64,000 nucleotides of DNA from Bacteroides cellulosilyticus (GTDB lineage: Bacteria > Bacteroidota > Bacteroidia > Bacteroidales > Bacteroidaceae): NCBI RefSeq assembly GCF_020091405.1, contig NZ_CP081903.1, forward strand, positions 1,054,001 through 1,118,000, written 5' to 3'. The notes beneath the pieces are model-generated. The model searched no databases, was not told the origin of the DNA, and was given only the letters and a program-made list of their open reading frames with translations. The number at the start of each line of letters is the position of its first letter. Position 1 is the stretch's first letter. Below are positions 1-9,975 of this stretch, piece by piece. The translations under genes were made by a program, and so were the position numbers.

Positions 1-1500
1 GGCATCACCCATCGCCAGAAGGTGATGAACAAGTACCTGAATATCGTAGATATAGCCCCCGTAGACGGTTGCGACATTATCTCAACCCTCGATGTAGGCA
101 TGCAGGATATCTGCGAGAAAGCATTGGTAGACAAGTTGAAGGAAATTAATGCCACTGTAGGTGTGGCAGTACTCATGGAAGTACAGACCGGCGAAGTGAA
201 AGCCATCGTCAACATGATGAAAGCCAACGATGGCAACTATTACGAAATGCGCAACAATGCCATCAGTGACATGATGGAACCGGGCTCGACTTTCAAGACA
301 GCTTCCATCATGGTGGCTCTTGAAGATGGAAAGATCACACCGGAAACAGAAGTAGACACCGGAAATGGCATTATGATGATGTATGGCAGCAAAATGAGAG
401 ATCATAACTGGCATCGCGGAGGATACGGGAAAATCAATGTAACACGTATTCTGGAAGTCTCATCCAATGTAGGTGTCTCCTATCTCATTGACAAACATTA
501 CAAAGATAATCCGCAGAAATATGTGGATGGTTTAAAGCGCATGAGCATCGACCAACCGCTACATCTACAAATTTCCGGCGAAGGAAAGCCTAACATCAAG
601 GGGCCGAAGGAAAGATACTTCGCAAAAACAACCCTGCCCTGGATGAGTATCGGATACGAAACACAGGTTCCGCCACTCAATATCCTGACTTTCTATAATG
701 CCATTGCCAACAATGGTGTAATGATACGACCCAAATTCGTAAAGGCTGCGGTAAAAGACGGTGAAGTTATAGAAGAATATCCTACGGAAGTGATTAACCC
801 GAAGATATGCTCTGACCGGACATTGACTCAGATACGTGATATTCTGGAAAAAGTGGTATCACAAGGATTAGCCAAACCGGCCGGAAGCAAACAATTTTCC
901 GTAGCCGGCAAGACGGGTACAGCACAGGTATCACAAGGTACAGCAGGCTATAAAAACGGACGGGTGAATTATCTGGTAAGCTTTTGTGGCTATTTCCCGG
1001 CTGATGCTCCCAAGTATAGCTGTATCGTTTCCATACAGAAACCGGGACTTCCGGCATCAGGTGGTCTGATGGCAGGTAGTGTATTCGGAAAAATTGCAGA
1101 AAGAGTATATGCAAAGAATCTGAGGTTTGATATCCGCAATGCAATAGACAGTACAAGCAATGTCATTCCTCCCGTAAAAGCCGGAGAAATGAATGAAGCC
1201 TTCCAGGTATTGAATAGTTTGAAAGTACCGGTACAGAAACAGTTCACGTCCAAGAAAGGACAAGAGGCTTGGGGACATACACAAGCAGCTCCCAATGCAG
1301 TTGTTCTGCAAGGTAAAGACGGGGCCAACCCGGATCTTGTCCCCAGTGTTATTGGAATGGGAGCGAAGGATGCTGTGTACCTATTGGAGAGTAAAGGTCT
1401 GAAAGTCAGACTAAACGGTATTGGAAAAGTGAGAAATCAATCGATACCGGGCGGCAACCGTGTGGTAAAAGGACAGACGGTGACGTTAGCACTTCATTAG
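1..1500 (+). CDS. ftsI: FtsI-type penicillin-binding protein, 3' part
   Basis: This is the class B transpeptidase that cross-links septal peptidoglycan on the periplasmic face of the membrane. The frame is open from base 1, so the N-terminal anchor and dimerisation domain lie outside the window. The catalytic SxxK motif (STFK, serine codon 286-288), the SxN motif (SSN, 460-468) and the KTGT motif (starting at 910) are all present in order. The last ~60 residues form a PASTA domain (from about DLVPSVIGM onward), which binds peptidoglycan or muropeptides. murE follows after 50 bases, so this opens the visible part of the dcw cluster. FtsI rather than an elongation PBP2 is inferred from this position and the C-terminal PASTA domain. 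Confidence 0.93.
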   Translation, partial: GITHRQKVMNKYLNIVDIAPVDGCDIISTLDVGMQDICEKALVDKLKEINATVGVAVLMEVQTGEVKAIVNMMKANDGNYYEMRNNAISDMMEPGSTFKTASIMVALEDGKITPETEVDTGNGIMMMYGSKMRDHNWHRGGYGKINVTRILEVSSNVGVSYLIDKHYKDNPQKYVDGLKRMSIDQPLHLQISGEGKPNIKGPKERYFAKTTLPWMSIGYETQVPPLNILTFYNAIANNGVMIRPKFVKAAVKDGEVIEEYPTEVINPKICSDRTLTQIRDILEKVVSQGLAKPAGSKQFSVAGKTGTAQVSQGTAGYKNGRVNYLVSFCGYFPADAPKYSCIVSIQKPGLPASGGLMAGSVFGKIAERVYAKNLRFDIRNAIDSTSNVIPPVKAGEMNEAFQVLNSLKVPVQKQFTSKKGQEAWGHTQAAPNAVVLQGKDGANPDLVPSVIGMGAKDAVYLLESKGLKVRLNGIGKVRNQSIPGGNRVVKGQTVTLALH

Positions 1501-1550
1501 AGGTGCGGACGAAAGATTTACTAATTTAGAATATATATTATATATAAGGT

Positions 1551-2999
1551 ATGGTATTAAGTGAATTACTGAAAGCAATACAACCGATACAGATTATCGG
1601 AAGTACGGAGACGGAGATAACGGGGGTAAACATCGACTCCCGCCTGGTACAAGCCGGACATCTGTTTATGGCTATGCGCGGTACCCAAACTGACGGACAT
1701 GTCTATATTCCCGCGGCCATAGAGAAAGGCGCTGTCGCCGTGCTCTGCGAAGATGTACCCGAAGCTAAACAGGAGGGCATCACCTACATTCAGGTGAAAG
1801 ACAGCGAAGACGCTGTAGGCAAAGTAGCCACTACATTCTACGACGATCCTACTTCCAAGATGGAACTGGTAGGTGTAACCGGAACGAATGGAAAGACGAC
1901 CATCGCCACCTTATTATATAATACATTCCGTTATTTCGGCTATAAGGTAGGACTGATTTCTACTGTTTGCAACTACATAGACGATCAACCCATACCCACT
2001 GAGCATACGACCCCCGACCCCATCACTCTGAACCAGTTATTAGGACAGATGGCAGACTCCGGATGCAAGTATGTCTTCATGGAAGTGAGTTCGCACTCTA
2101 TCGACCAGAAGCGTATCAGCGGGCTTCGTTTTGCAGGCGGTATTTTCACCAACCTGACGCGCGACCATCTGGACTATCACAAGACAGTGGAGAATTACCT
2201 CAAAGCTAAGAAGAAATTCTTCGACGATATGCCGAAGAATGCCTTCAGTCTGACCAACCTGGATGATAAGAACGGGCTTGTAATGACGCAAAACACGCGC
2301 TCGAAGGTATACACCTACTCATTGCGCAGCCTCAGCGATTTCAAAGGCAAGATATTGGAGTCTCATTTCGAAGGTATGTTACTCGACTTCAATAACCACG
2401 AACTGGCCGTGCATTTCATCGGCCGTTTTAATGCTTCAAACCTGTTGGCGGTATTTGGTGCAGCTGTACTGCTCGGCAAAAAAGAGGAAGATGTATTGGT
2501 TGCCCTCAGCACTTTGCAGCCGGTAGCCGGACGCTTCGATGCAGTGCGCTCACCCAAAGGCATCACCGCCATTGTAGATTATGCACACACTCCGGACGCC
2601 CTCATCAACGTATTGAACGCCATTCACGGAGTACTTGAAGGCAAAGGAAAGGTGATCACCGTAGTAGGTGCAGGCGGTAATCGCGATAAAGGCAAACGCC
2701 CCATCATGGCCAAGGAAGCAGCCAAAGCCAGCGATCGCGTCATCATTACCTCGGACAACCCGCGTTTTGAAGAACCCCAGGATATCATCAACGATATGCT
2801 TGCCGGATTAGACAAGGAGGACATGCAGAAAACCATCAGCATAGCCGACCGTCGCGAGGCCATCAAGACCGCTTGCCTACTAGCACAGCCGGGTGATGTA
2901 ATTCTCGTAGCCGGAAAAGGCCATGAAAACTATCAGGAGATTAAGGGAGTGAAACATCATTTCGATGATAAAGAAGAATTAAAAGCGATAATGTTTTAG
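1551..2999 (+). CDS. murE: UDP-MurNAc-tripeptide ligase (meso-DAP adding)
   Basis: This cytoplasmic Mur ligase adds the third stem-peptide residue to UDP-MurNAc-L-Ala-D-Glu using ATP. It has 482 residues, normal for MurE. The ATP-binding motif GTNGKTT is at residues 111-117. The DNPR motif at 402-405 is the family signature for meso-diaminopimelate, not lysine, as substrate. Three-domain Mur ligase architecture is apparent, with a DSR element near the N-terminus (NIDSRLV). The ATG at 1551 is preceded by an A/T-rich stretch with no real Shine-Dalgarno sequence, as is usual in Bacteroides. It lies between ftsI and mraY and is probably cotranscribed with them. Confidence 0.97.
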   Translation: MVLSELLKAIQPIQIIGSTETEITGVNIDSRLVQAGHLFMAMRGTQTDGHVYIPAAIEKGAVAVLCEDVPEAKQEGITYIQVKDSEDAVGKVATTFYDDPTSKMELVGVTGTNGKTTIATLLYNTFRYFGYKVGLISTVCNYIDDQPIPTEHTTPDPITLNQLLGQMADSGCKYVFMEVSSHSIDQKRISGLRFAGGIFTNLTRDHLDYHKTVENYLKAKKKFFDDMPKNAFSLTNLDDKNGLVMTQNTRSKVYTYSLRSLSDFKGKILESHFEGMLLDFNNHELAVHFIGRFNASNLLAVFGAAVLLGKKEEDVLVALSTLQPVAGRFDAVRSPKGITAIVDYAHTPDALINVLNAIHGVLEGKGKVITVVGAGGNRDKGKRPIMAKEAAKASDRVIITSDNPRFEEPQDIINDMLAGLDKEDMQKTISIADRREAIKTACLLAQPGDVILVAGKGHENYQEIKGVKHHFDDKEELKAIMF

Positions 3000-3058
3000 A
3001 GTAATAGGGTGATAGAGTGATATTACTTTACCACCTTATCACAGCAAATAGTCAAATT

Positions 3059-4327
3059 ATGTTGTATTATTTATTTCAATGGTTAGACAAGTATGACATT
3101 CCCGGTGCGGGTATGTTTGGATATACATCATTCCGGGCTTTGATGGCAATCATCCTTGCATTGCTCATTTCAAGCATCTGGGGAGATCGTTTTATCAACC
3201 TGCTGAAACGGAAACAGATTACGGAAACACAACGTGATGCCAGCATCGATCCGTTCGGGGTGAACAAGGTAGGTGTACCGAGCATGGGGGGCGTCATTAT
3301 CATTGTAGCAATTCTCATTCCGTGTCTGCTACTGGGTAAGTTGAGTAATATCTATATGATATTGATGCTGATTACCACGGTATGGCTGGGGTCATTAGGA
3401 TTTGCCGATGATTATATCAAGATTTTCAAGAAGGACAAAGAAGGCCTGCACGGAAAGTTCAAGATTATCGGACAGGTAGGTTTGGGATTAATCGTGGGGC
3501 TTACCTTATACCTGAGCCCGCAAGCTGTTATCCGCGAAAACATTGAAGTGCAGAAACCCGGGCAGGAAGTGGAAGTTATTCATGCGGGACAAGACATTAA
3601 GTCGACGCAGACTACCATCCCCTTCTTCAAAAGCAATAACCTGGATTATGCTGATTTCGTAAGTTTTATGGGTAAACATGCGCAAACGGCAGGTTGGGTA
3701 CTGTTTGTGATTATCACTATATTCGTAGTGACAGCCGTCAGCAATGGTGCCAATCTGAATGATGGAATGGACGGTATGGCGGCAGGGAACTCGGCAATTA
3801 TAGGTTTGGCACTGGGAATTTTAGCTTATGTATCCAGCCACATCGAATATGCCGGTTATCTGAATATCATGTATATTCCCGGATCGGAAGAACTGGTAAT
3901 CTTCATCTGCGCCTTCATTGGTGCCTTGATTGGTTTTCTGTGGTACAATGCGTATCCGGCACAGGTATTCATGGGTGATACGGGCAGTTTAACCATTGGC
4001 GGTATCATCGCCGTATTTGCCATCATCATACACAAAGAGTTACTGATACCCATTCTTTGCGGTGTATTCCTGCTGGAAAACCTATCCGTCATTTTACAAC
4101 GGTTCTATTACAAAGCCGGAAAACGGAAAGGAGTAAAACAAAGGCTGTTCAAACGAACACCTATTCACGACCATTTCCGTACCTCCATGAGCCTGATCGA
4201 ACCGGGCTGTACAGTGAAGTTTACAACGCCGACCAAGCTGTTCCATGAGTCAAAAATTACGGTCCGTTTCTGGATTGTGACGATTGTACTGGCCGCGATA
4301 ACGATTATTACATTAAAGATAAGATAA
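3059..4327 (+). CDS. mraY: Phospho-MurNAc-pentapeptide transferase
   Basis: This integral membrane enzyme transfers phospho-MurNAc-pentapeptide to undecaprenyl phosphate to make lipid I. Key motifs are the paired aspartates DDYIK (D117-D118), NLNDGMDG (232-239) and MGDTGSLTIGG. A long run of hydrophobic helices covers most of the 422 residues. A GTG at 3017 would add 14 residues (ILLYHLITANSQI and the initiator), but the family N-terminus begins at the ATG at 3059 (MLYYLFQWLDKYDIPG), so that start is preferred. A 100-residue insert-like stretch between the first helices and NLNDG, containing RENIEVQKPGQEVEV, is typical of Bacteroidetes MraY as I know it. Confidence 0.96.
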   Translation: MLYYLFQWLDKYDIPGAGMFGYTSFRALMAIILALLISSIWGDRFINLLKRKQITETQRDASIDPFGVNKVGVPSMGGVIIIVAILIPCLLLGKLSNIYMILMLITTVWLGSLGFADDYIKIFKKDKEGLHGKFKIIGQVGLGLIVGLTLYLSPQAVIRENIEVQKPGQEVEVIHAGQDIKSTQTTIPFFKSNNLDYADFVSFMGKHAQTAGWVLFVIITIFVVTAVSNGANLNDGMDGMAAGNSAIIGLALGILAYVSSHIEYAGYLNIMYIPGSEELVIFICAFIGALIGFLWYNAYPAQVFMGDTGSLTIGGIIAVFAIIIHKELLIPILCGVFLLENLSVILQRFYYKAGKRKGVKQRLFKRTPIHDHFRTSMSLIEPGCTVKFTTPTKLFHESKITVRFWIVTIVLAAITIITLKIR

Positions 4328-4330
4328 CAG

Positions 4331-4450
4331 AGTTACCAGTGACGAGCTACAAGCTACAAGTGCTCGCTACCGGTAACCAATAAGAAACAAACTTGTAGCA
4401 ACTACCAACTCCAGCCACTGCTTGTAGCTCGTAGCTGGTAGCCCGTAACT
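4331..4450. repeat. Inverted heptamer-word element between mraY and murD
   Basis: The 131 bases between mraY and murD are almost entirely one imperfect inverted repeat. The left arm (4331-4362) reads AGTTACCAGTGACGAGCTAC and continues with two more GCTACAA words. The right arm (4416-4450) is its approximate reverse complement. The unit is period 7 (GAGCTAC, AAGCTAC). It would form a long hairpin in RNA within the dcw transcript. It has no T-run, so it is not a standard terminator. Confidence 0.8.
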
Positions 4451-4459
4451 AAAGAAAAC

Positions 4460-5794
4460 ATGAGTAGAATTGTAGTATTAGGAGCCGGAGAGAGTGGTGC
4501 AGGTGCTGCCGTACTCGCCAAAGTGAAGGGATTCGACACATTCGTATCCGACATGTCCGCCATTAAAAGCAAATATAAAGAAGTGCTGGACAGGTACGAC
4601 ATCTCCTGGGAAGAGGGACAGCATACAGAAGAGCTGATTTTAAATGCCGAAGAAGTGGTGAAAAGCCCCGGCATCCCCAATGATGCTCCGATTATATTGA
4701 AACTGAAAAAGCAAGGTACGCCTGTCATCTCTGAGATAGAGTTTGCAGGACGCTATACCAATGCAAAAATGATATGTATTACCGGTTCAAACGGTAAGAC
4801 CACTACCACCTCACTCATTTATCACATTTTCAAGAGTGCAGGTCTGAATGTAGGATTGGCAGGCAACATTGGCAAGAGCCTTGCTTTGCAGGTGGCCACG
4901 GATCAACATGATTACTACGTGATTGAGCTCAGTTCTTTCCAGTTGGATAACATGTATAAGTTCCGCGCTAATATTGCCGTGCTGATGAATATTACGCCCG
5001 ACCACCTGGACCGCTACAATCACTGCATGCAGAACTATGTGGACGCAAAGTTCCGTATCACGCAGAACCAGACACCGGAAGATGCTTTCATCTTCTGGAA
5101 TGACGACCCCATCATCAAACGCGAACTGGACAAACACGGGTTATGCGCCCATCTTTATCCATTCTCCGCAATGAAAGAAGATGGAGCCATAGCCTACGTA
5201 GAAGACGGTGAAGTGGAAATCAACGAACCCATCGCCTTCAACATGGAGCAGGAGAAATTGGCTTTACAAGGCACACATAACTTATACAATTCTCTCGCCG
5301 CAGGCATCTCTGCCAATCTTGCCGGAATAGAGAAAGAATATATTCGCCGTGCCTTGTCCGACTTCAAAGGCGTAGAACACCGCCTTGAAAAAGTAGCCAC
5401 AGTGCGCGGTGTAGAGTTTATCAACGACTCTAAAGCTACCAACGTAAATTCATGCTGGTATGCTTTGCAGAGCATGAAAACGAAAACGGTCCTGATACTG
5501 GGCGGAAAAGATAAAGGCAACGACTATACAGAAATTGAGGACCTGGTGCGCGAAAAATGCTCTGCCCTGGTTTACCTGGGATTGCATAACGAAAAGTTGC
5601 ACGATTTCTTCGATCGCATGGGATTGCCCGTTGCCGATGTGCAGACCGGTATGAAAGATGCCGTAGATGCCGCTTTCCGTTTAGCGAAAAAAGGCGAAAC
5701 GGTATTACTGAGTCCTTGTTGCGCAAGCTTCGACCTCTTCAACAGTTATGAAGATCGCGGAGACCAGTTCAAGGAATACGTAAGAGCATTATGA
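4460..5794 (+). CDS. murD: UDP-MurNAc-L-alanine:D-glutamate ligase
   Basis: This cytoplasmic ligase adds D-glutamate to UDP-MurNAc-L-Ala. It has 444 residues. The N-terminal Rossmann-like UDP-binding glycine motif (VVLGAGESG) starts at residue 5. The P-loop GSNGKTTT is at 109-116. The C-terminal domain holds the typical FINDSKATN and SPCCASFDLF segments of MurD. It sits in the canonical dcw position between mraY and ftsW, although repeat elements separate it from both neighbours. Confidence 0.97.
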   Translation: MSRIVVLGAGESGAGAAVLAKVKGFDTFVSDMSAIKSKYKEVLDRYDISWEEGQHTEELILNAEEVVKSPGIPNDAPIILKLKKQGTPVISEIEFAGRYTNAKMICITGSNGKTTTTSLIYHIFKSAGLNVGLAGNIGKSLALQVATDQHDYYVIELSSFQLDNMYKFRANIAVLMNITPDHLDRYNHCMQNYVDAKFRITQNQTPEDAFIFWNDDPIIKRELDKHGLCAHLYPFSAMKEDGAIAYVEDGEVEINEPIAFNMEQEKLALQGTHNLYNSLAAGISANLAGIEKEYIRRALSDFKGVEHRLEKVATVRGVEFINDSKATNVNSCWYALQSMKTKTVLILGGKDKGNDYTEIEDLVREKCSALVYLGLHNEKLHDFFDRMGLPVADVQTGMKDAVDAAFRLAKKGETVLLSPCCASFDLFNSYEDRGDQFKEYVRAL

Positions 5795-5795
5795 C

Positions 5796-5905
5796 CGCGC
5801 CCGGGATCAGAATTTTATCCCGCACCCGGGAAAGCAGGCTATCCCCTACCCGGGATAGGAAGCTATCCCCCACCCGGGATAGGGGGCTATCCCGTACCCG
5901 GGATA
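5796..5905. repeat. Array of palindromic CTATCCC/GGGATAG units, 24-bp period
   Basis: Full units lie at 5839-5858, 5863-5882 and 5887-5905, exactly 24 bases apart. Degenerate copies are at 5816-5831 and 5796-5807. Each unit is CTATCCCnnACCCGGGATAG, itself a palindrome around CCCGGG. The array fills the murD-ftsW gap. It has no T-run and no spacer diversity, so it is neither a terminator nor a CRISPR. Confidence 0.9.
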
Positions 5906-5988
5906 AAAAGACGGTCGCACATCGTGAGAAAAGCAAGCGTATATGAGCGCTTTCATTCTTTAATTATTAACTATTAATTTGCGAAGCA

Positions 5989-7266
5989 TTGGACTTACTC
6001 AGAAGCATATTCAAAGGTGACAAGGTAATCTGGATCATATTCCTTTTCCTTTGCCTCATTTCTATCGTAGAAGTGTTCAGCGCCGCGTCTACACTGACGT
6101 ACAAGAGCGGCGACCACTGGGGGCCTATTACACAGCACAGCATCATCCTGATGGTGGGCGCTGTAGTAGTGGTGTTTATGCACAATATTCCTTATAAGTG
6201 GTTTCAGGTGTTCCCTGTGTTCCTGCTTCCTTTGTCCGTAGTATTACTGGGTCTCGTCATGATGATGGAACGCATCAACGGTGCTGCACGCTGGATGACC
6301 TTCATGGGTATCCAGTTCCAGCCTTCGGAGGTGGCAAAGATGGCCGTGATCATCGTCACTGCCTTTATCCTCTCCAAGGGACAGGATGAAGACGGGGCCA
6401 GTCCGAAAGCCTTTAAGCGTATCATGATTATCACAGGTGTTGTCTGCCTGCTGATTGCACCGGAGAACCTTTCGACGGCGGCTTTACTTTTCGGAGTGGT
6501 TTTTCTGATGATGTTCATCGGACGGGTGGCAATGAAGAAACTGTTAATACTGGCCGGTGCTCTGGCAGGAGTAGCAATCATAGGTGTGGCATTCCTGGTA
6601 CTGACCAAGAATAGCGATTTACCGTTCCTGCACCGTTTTGACACATGGCGTGCCCGTATAGAGAAATTCACGGATGACACAGAAGTACCTGCCGCCAAAT
6701 TCGATATTGACAAAGATGCCCAGATAGCCCACGCCCGTATTGCCGTAGCCACAAGCAACGTTGTAGGTAGAGGACCGGGCAACTCAGTACAGCGCGACTT
6801 CCTGAGCCAAGCATTCTCTGACTTTATCTTTGCCATCATTGTGGAAGAATTGGGATTGATAGGCGGGGCTTTCGTCGTATTCCTCTACGTCTGCCTGCTG
6901 ATACGAGTCGGGCGTATAGCGAAGAAGTGCGACCGAACGTTTCCGGCCTTCCTCATCATAGGAATTGCGCTGCTGCTTGTATCGCAAGCCGTATTTAACA
7001 TGATGGTAGCAGTAGGATTGGCACCGGTCACCGGGCAACCGCTGCCGCTTATCAGTAAAGGTGGTACCTCCACACTTATCAACTGCGCCTATATCGGCAT
7101 GATATTGAGTGTGAGTCGCTATACTGCCAAATTGGAAGAGATTAAAGAACATGACGCACAGATACCGATGCAAGTGGAAGCTGCTGTCGAAGAAAGAAAT
7201 AGCGAGATACAAACAGCGGCCGAACCAACAGCAAAGGTGCTGAATAGTGATGCAGAATTCGAGTAG
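5989..7266 (+). CDS. ftsW: Lipid II polymerase of the divisome, FtsW
   Basis: This SEDS-family membrane glycosyltransferase polymerises septal glycan together with FtsI. It has 425 residues and about ten hydrophobic segments. The conserved SEDS segment GRGPGNSVQRDFLSQAFSDF followed by IIVEELGLIGG is present, as is PLISKGGTS near the C-terminus. The only usable start matching the family N-terminus (MDLLRSIFKGDKVIW) is a TTG at 5989; the frame is closed by TAA at 5968-5970 and no ATG or GTG precedes the conserved region. A weak start could keep FtsW levels low. The C-terminal 45 residues are hydrophilic and poorly conserved. Confidence 0.95.
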   Translation: MDLLRSIFKGDKVIWIIFLFLCLISIVEVFSAASTLTYKSGDHWGPITQHSIILMVGAVVVVFMHNIPYKWFQVFPVFLLPLSVVLLGLVMMMERINGAARWMTFMGIQFQPSEVAKMAVIIVTAFILSKGQDEDGASPKAFKRIMIITGVVCLLIAPENLSTAALLFGVVFLMMFIGRVAMKKLLILAGALAGVAIIGVAFLVLTKNSDLPFLHRFDTWRARIEKFTDDTEVPAAKFDIDKDAQIAHARIAVATSNVVGRGPGNSVQRDFLSQAFSDFIFAIIVEELGLIGGAFVVFLYVCLLIRVGRIAKKCDRTFPAFLIIGIALLLVSQAVFNMMVAVGLAPVTGQPLPLISKGGTSTLINCAYIGMILSVSRYTAKLEEIKEHDAQIPMQVEAAVEERNSEIQTAAEPTAKVLNSDAEFE

Positions 7267-7313
7267 GAGATAACGGAGTGATAACTCCTTTAACTCCTGC
7301 AATAAATTTAAGT

Positions 7314-8483
7314 ATGAAAGATATGAATAATAGTCATAACGGAGAGGCTCCCCGCATTATCATAAGCGGTGGAGGTACAGGGGGACATATATTTCCCGCA
7401 GTATCCATTGCCAATGCCATCAAGGAACTACGCCCCGATGCAGAAATCCTCTTTGTAGGTGCAGAAGGACGGATGGAAATGCAACGCGTGCCCGATGCAG
7501 GATACAAAATCATCGGTTTACCTGTGGCAGGCTTCGACCGTAAACGCTTATGGAAAAACTTTGCAGTGATTATAAAGTTACTCCGCAGCCAGCTGAAGGC
7601 ACGCCGCATACTGAAAGAGTTTCATCCTCAGGTAGCGGTAGGTGTAGGCGGTTATGCCAGTGGCCCTACGCTAAAAGTAGCAGGCATGATGGGAGTACCG
7701 ACTTTGATACAGGAACAGAACTCTTATGCAGGCGTAACAAATAAGCTGCTGGCACAAAAAGCCTGCAAGATTTGCGTAGCGTATGATGGAATGGAAAAGT
7801 TCTTTCCCGCGGATAAGATTATTATGACAGGAAATCCGGTTCGACAAAATCTGTTAGCAAATAAGCAGAGTCGCGAAGCTGCCGTGACCTCTTTCGGTTT
7901 CAATCCGGAGAAGAAAACAATATTGATACTGGGTGGAAGTCTTGGAGCGCGTACTATAAACCAGACGCTGATTGCCGCACTGGATACGATCAAAGCACAC
8001 GGTGACATCCAGTTCATCTGGCAGACCGGAAAGATATACATCCAGCAAGTGAAAGATGCCATCACTACCACCACCGGAGAAGCGGTACGTAATCCACGCA
8101 TTTCAGCTATCCCGAACCTCTATGTGACGGACTTCATTAAAGATATGGCAAGTGCGTATGCGGCTGCCGATCTGGTCATTTCGCGTGCAGGAGCAGGATC
8201 TATCTCAGAGTTCTGCCTGCTGAATAAACCGGTTATTCTGGTACCTTCACCCAATGTGGCAGAAGATCACCAGACTAAAAATGCACTGGCCCTCGTAGAT
8301 AAGGAAGCCGCCATTTACGTGAAGGATGCAGATGCAATGAAGCATCTTATTCCGGTAGCACTCGAAACGGTTGCCGATGCACAAAAACTAAAAACGTTGA
8401 GCGAGAACATTGCCAAATTGGCTCTGCCGGACTCAGCAACTATAATTGCAAAAGAAGTATTGAAACTGATAGATAAACCATAA
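7314..8483 (+). CDS. murG: UDP-GlcNAc:lipid I transferase
   Basis: This peripheral membrane GT28 enzyme converts lipid I to lipid II. The start at 7314 gives 389 residues. The N-terminal diphosphate-binding loop GGGTGGH is at 19-25 and a second glycine loop (LGGSLGARTIN) begins the C-terminal domain. Donor-site residues SRAGAGSISEF are intact. An upstream GTG at 7278 would add 12 residues, and a second ATG at 7323 would remove three; the conserved region only begins at RIIISGGG, so the exact start is uncertain. It follows ftsW closely and belongs to the same operon. Confidence 0.95.
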   Translation: MKDMNNSHNGEAPRIIISGGGTGGHIFPAVSIANAIKELRPDAEILFVGAEGRMEMQRVPDAGYKIIGLPVAGFDRKRLWKNFAVIIKLLRSQLKARRILKEFHPQVAVGVGGYASGPTLKVAGMMGVPTLIQEQNSYAGVTNKLLAQKACKICVAYDGMEKFFPADKIIMTGNPVRQNLLANKQSREAAVTSFGFNPEKKTILILGGSLGARTINQTLIAALDTIKAHGDIQFIWQTGKIYIQQVKDAITTTTGEAVRNPRISAIPNLYVTDFIKDMASAYAAADLVISRAGAGSISEFCLLNKPVILVPSPNVAEDHQTKNALALVDKEAAIYVKDADAMKHLIPVALETVADAQKLKTLSENIAKLALPDSATIIAKEVLKLIDKP

Positions 8484-8508
8484 TAATTCAATGAATGAAC
8501 TGTAGTAA

Positions 8509-8544
8509 CTCAATTCCCCTCCTCCCGGGAGGAGGAGAATTGAG
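8509..8544. repeat. 36-bp near-perfect palindrome between murG and murC
   Basis: CTCAATTC followed by CCCTCCTCCC is mirrored by GGGAGGAGGA and GAATTGAG, giving an ~18-bp stem with essentially no loop. It is not followed by a T-run. It may act as an mRNA-processing or stability hairpin or as a DNA cruciform; the sequence does not decide. Confidence 0.85.
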
Positions 8545-8565
8545 ATAGTATTAAACTATAAGAAG

Positions 8566-9954
8566 ATGAATATAGAGAATATCAAATCCGTATATTTCGT
8601 CGGTGCCGGCGGCATCGGTATGAGTGCCCTGATACGTTATTTCTTATCAAAGGGCAAACTCGTAGCTGGTTACGACCGCACTCCGAGCGAACTGACCGAA
8701 CACCTTATCGCAGAAGGCGCACAGATACATTATGAAGAAAATGTAAGCCTGATCCCCGAAGATTGCAAGGACGAGGAAACAACTTTAGTTGTATACACCC
8801 CGGCCGTTCCGCAAGACCATACCGAGTTAGTGTACTTCCGCAATAACGGTTTCGAAATACAAAAACGCGCCCAGGTTCTGGGAACAATCACCCACAGCAG
8901 TAAAGGTCTGTGCGTAGCCGGAACGCATGGTAAAACCACCACCAGCACAATGGCTGCACATCTGCTTTATCAGTCACATGTAGGCTGCACCGCATTCCTC
9001 GGAGGCATCTCCAAGAATTATGGAACCAACCTGCTGCTGTCTCAGTCCAGTCCGTACACAGTGATCGAAGCAGATGAGTTCGACCGTTCTTTCCATTGGT
9101 TATCACCGTACATGAGTGTCATTACAGCTACTGACCCCGATCATCTGGATATCTACGGTACGGAAGAAGCCTATCTGGAAAGCTTCCGTCATTATACAAC
9201 CCTGATTCAACCGGGCGGCGCATTGATCATTCACAAAGACATTGCTTTAAAGCCTGATGTGCAATCCGGGGTAAAGGTTTATACCTATGCTCGCACCGAA
9301 GGTGATTTCCATGCTGAGAATATCCGCATCGGGAACGGTGAGATATTTATCGACTTCGTGGCACCTGATACACGTATCAATGATATCCAATTAGGTGTTC
9401 CCGTGAGCATCAATATAGAGAATGGTGTGGCAGCCATGGCGCTCGCCCACCTCAACGGTGCTACGGACGAGGAAATCAAACGCGGCATGGCAAGTTTCCG
9501 CGGAGTAGACCGCCGTTTCGACTTCAAGATCAAGAATGACAAAGTGGTATTCCTGAGCGACTACGCCCATCATCCTGCCGAAATAGCACAAAGCGTAAAG
9601 TCTATCCGCGATCTATATCAGGACAAGAAAATAACAGCTATCTTTCAGCCACACCTTTACACACGTACCCGTGACTTCTACAAGGAATTTGCCGATAGTT
9701 TGTCTCTGCTCGACGAAGTGATCCTCGTAGATATCTATCCGGCACGTGAACAACCGATTCCCGGTGTCACCAGTCAGCTGATATACGACAACCTGCGTCC
9801 GGGCATTGAAAAATGTATGTGCAGGAAAGAAGACATACTGAACCTGCTGTCGCAGAAAAAGATCGAGGTTCTGATTACTTTAGGTGCAGGAGACATAGAT
9901 AACTACGTTCCCGAAATCACGAAACAACTTAAACTAAGAATTCTTCATTCTTAA
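8566..9954 (+). CDS. murC: UDP-MurNAc:L-alanine ligase
   Basis: This ligase attaches the first stem-peptide residue, L-Ala, to UDP-MurNAc in the cytoplasm. It has 462 residues. The N-terminal nucleotide-sugar loop GAGGIGMS is at 13-20 and the P-loop GTHGKTTT is at 119-126. The C-terminal Mur ligase domain contains DYAHHPAEI and FQPHLYTRT. The last codons (RILHS and stop) fall inside a TTCTTCAT/TCTTAAT repeat that also occurs in the suf operon, so the C-terminus has probably been reshaped by that repeat. The gene lies between murG and ftsQ. Confidence 0.97.
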   Translation: MNIENIKSVYFVGAGGIGMSALIRYFLSKGKLVAGYDRTPSELTEHLIAEGAQIHYEENVSLIPEDCKDEETTLVVYTPAVPQDHTELVYFRNNGFEIQKRAQVLGTITHSSKGLCVAGTHGKTTTSTMAAHLLYQSHVGCTAFLGGISKNYGTNLLLSQSSPYTVIEADEFDRSFHWLSPYMSVITATDPDHLDIYGTEEAYLESFRHYTTLIQPGGALIIHKDIALKPDVQSGVKVYTYARTEGDFHAENIRIGNGEIFIDFVAPDTRINDIQLGVPVSINIENGVAAMALAHLNGATDEEIKRGMASFRGVDRRFDFKIKNDKVVFLSDYAHHPAEIAQSVKSIRDLYQDKKITAIFQPHLYTRTRDFYKEFADSLSLLDEVILVDIYPAREQPIPGVTSQLIYDNLRPGIEKCMCRKEDILNLLSQKKIEVLITLGAGDIDNYVPEITKQLKLRILHS

Positions 9955-9960
9955 TTCTTC
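9936..9960. repeat. TCTTCAT/TCTTAAT heptamer element at the murC 3' end
   Basis: AAGAATT and AATTCTT flank CTTCATTCTT, a short inverted repeat of the same 7-bp words found at 49,696-49,778 and 52,393-52,497. It includes the murC stop codon at 9952-9954. Confidence 0.7.
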
Positions 9961-9975
9961 ACTAATATAAACATT

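Noticed and set aside
3017..3058. GTG start for mraY, adding 14 residues
   Set aside because: The extra residues are not family-like, and the ATG at 3059 gives the expected N-terminus.
5839..5905. CRISPR-like regular repeats
   Set aside because: Units are adjacent with 4-base gaps and no unique spacers, and no cas genes are present.
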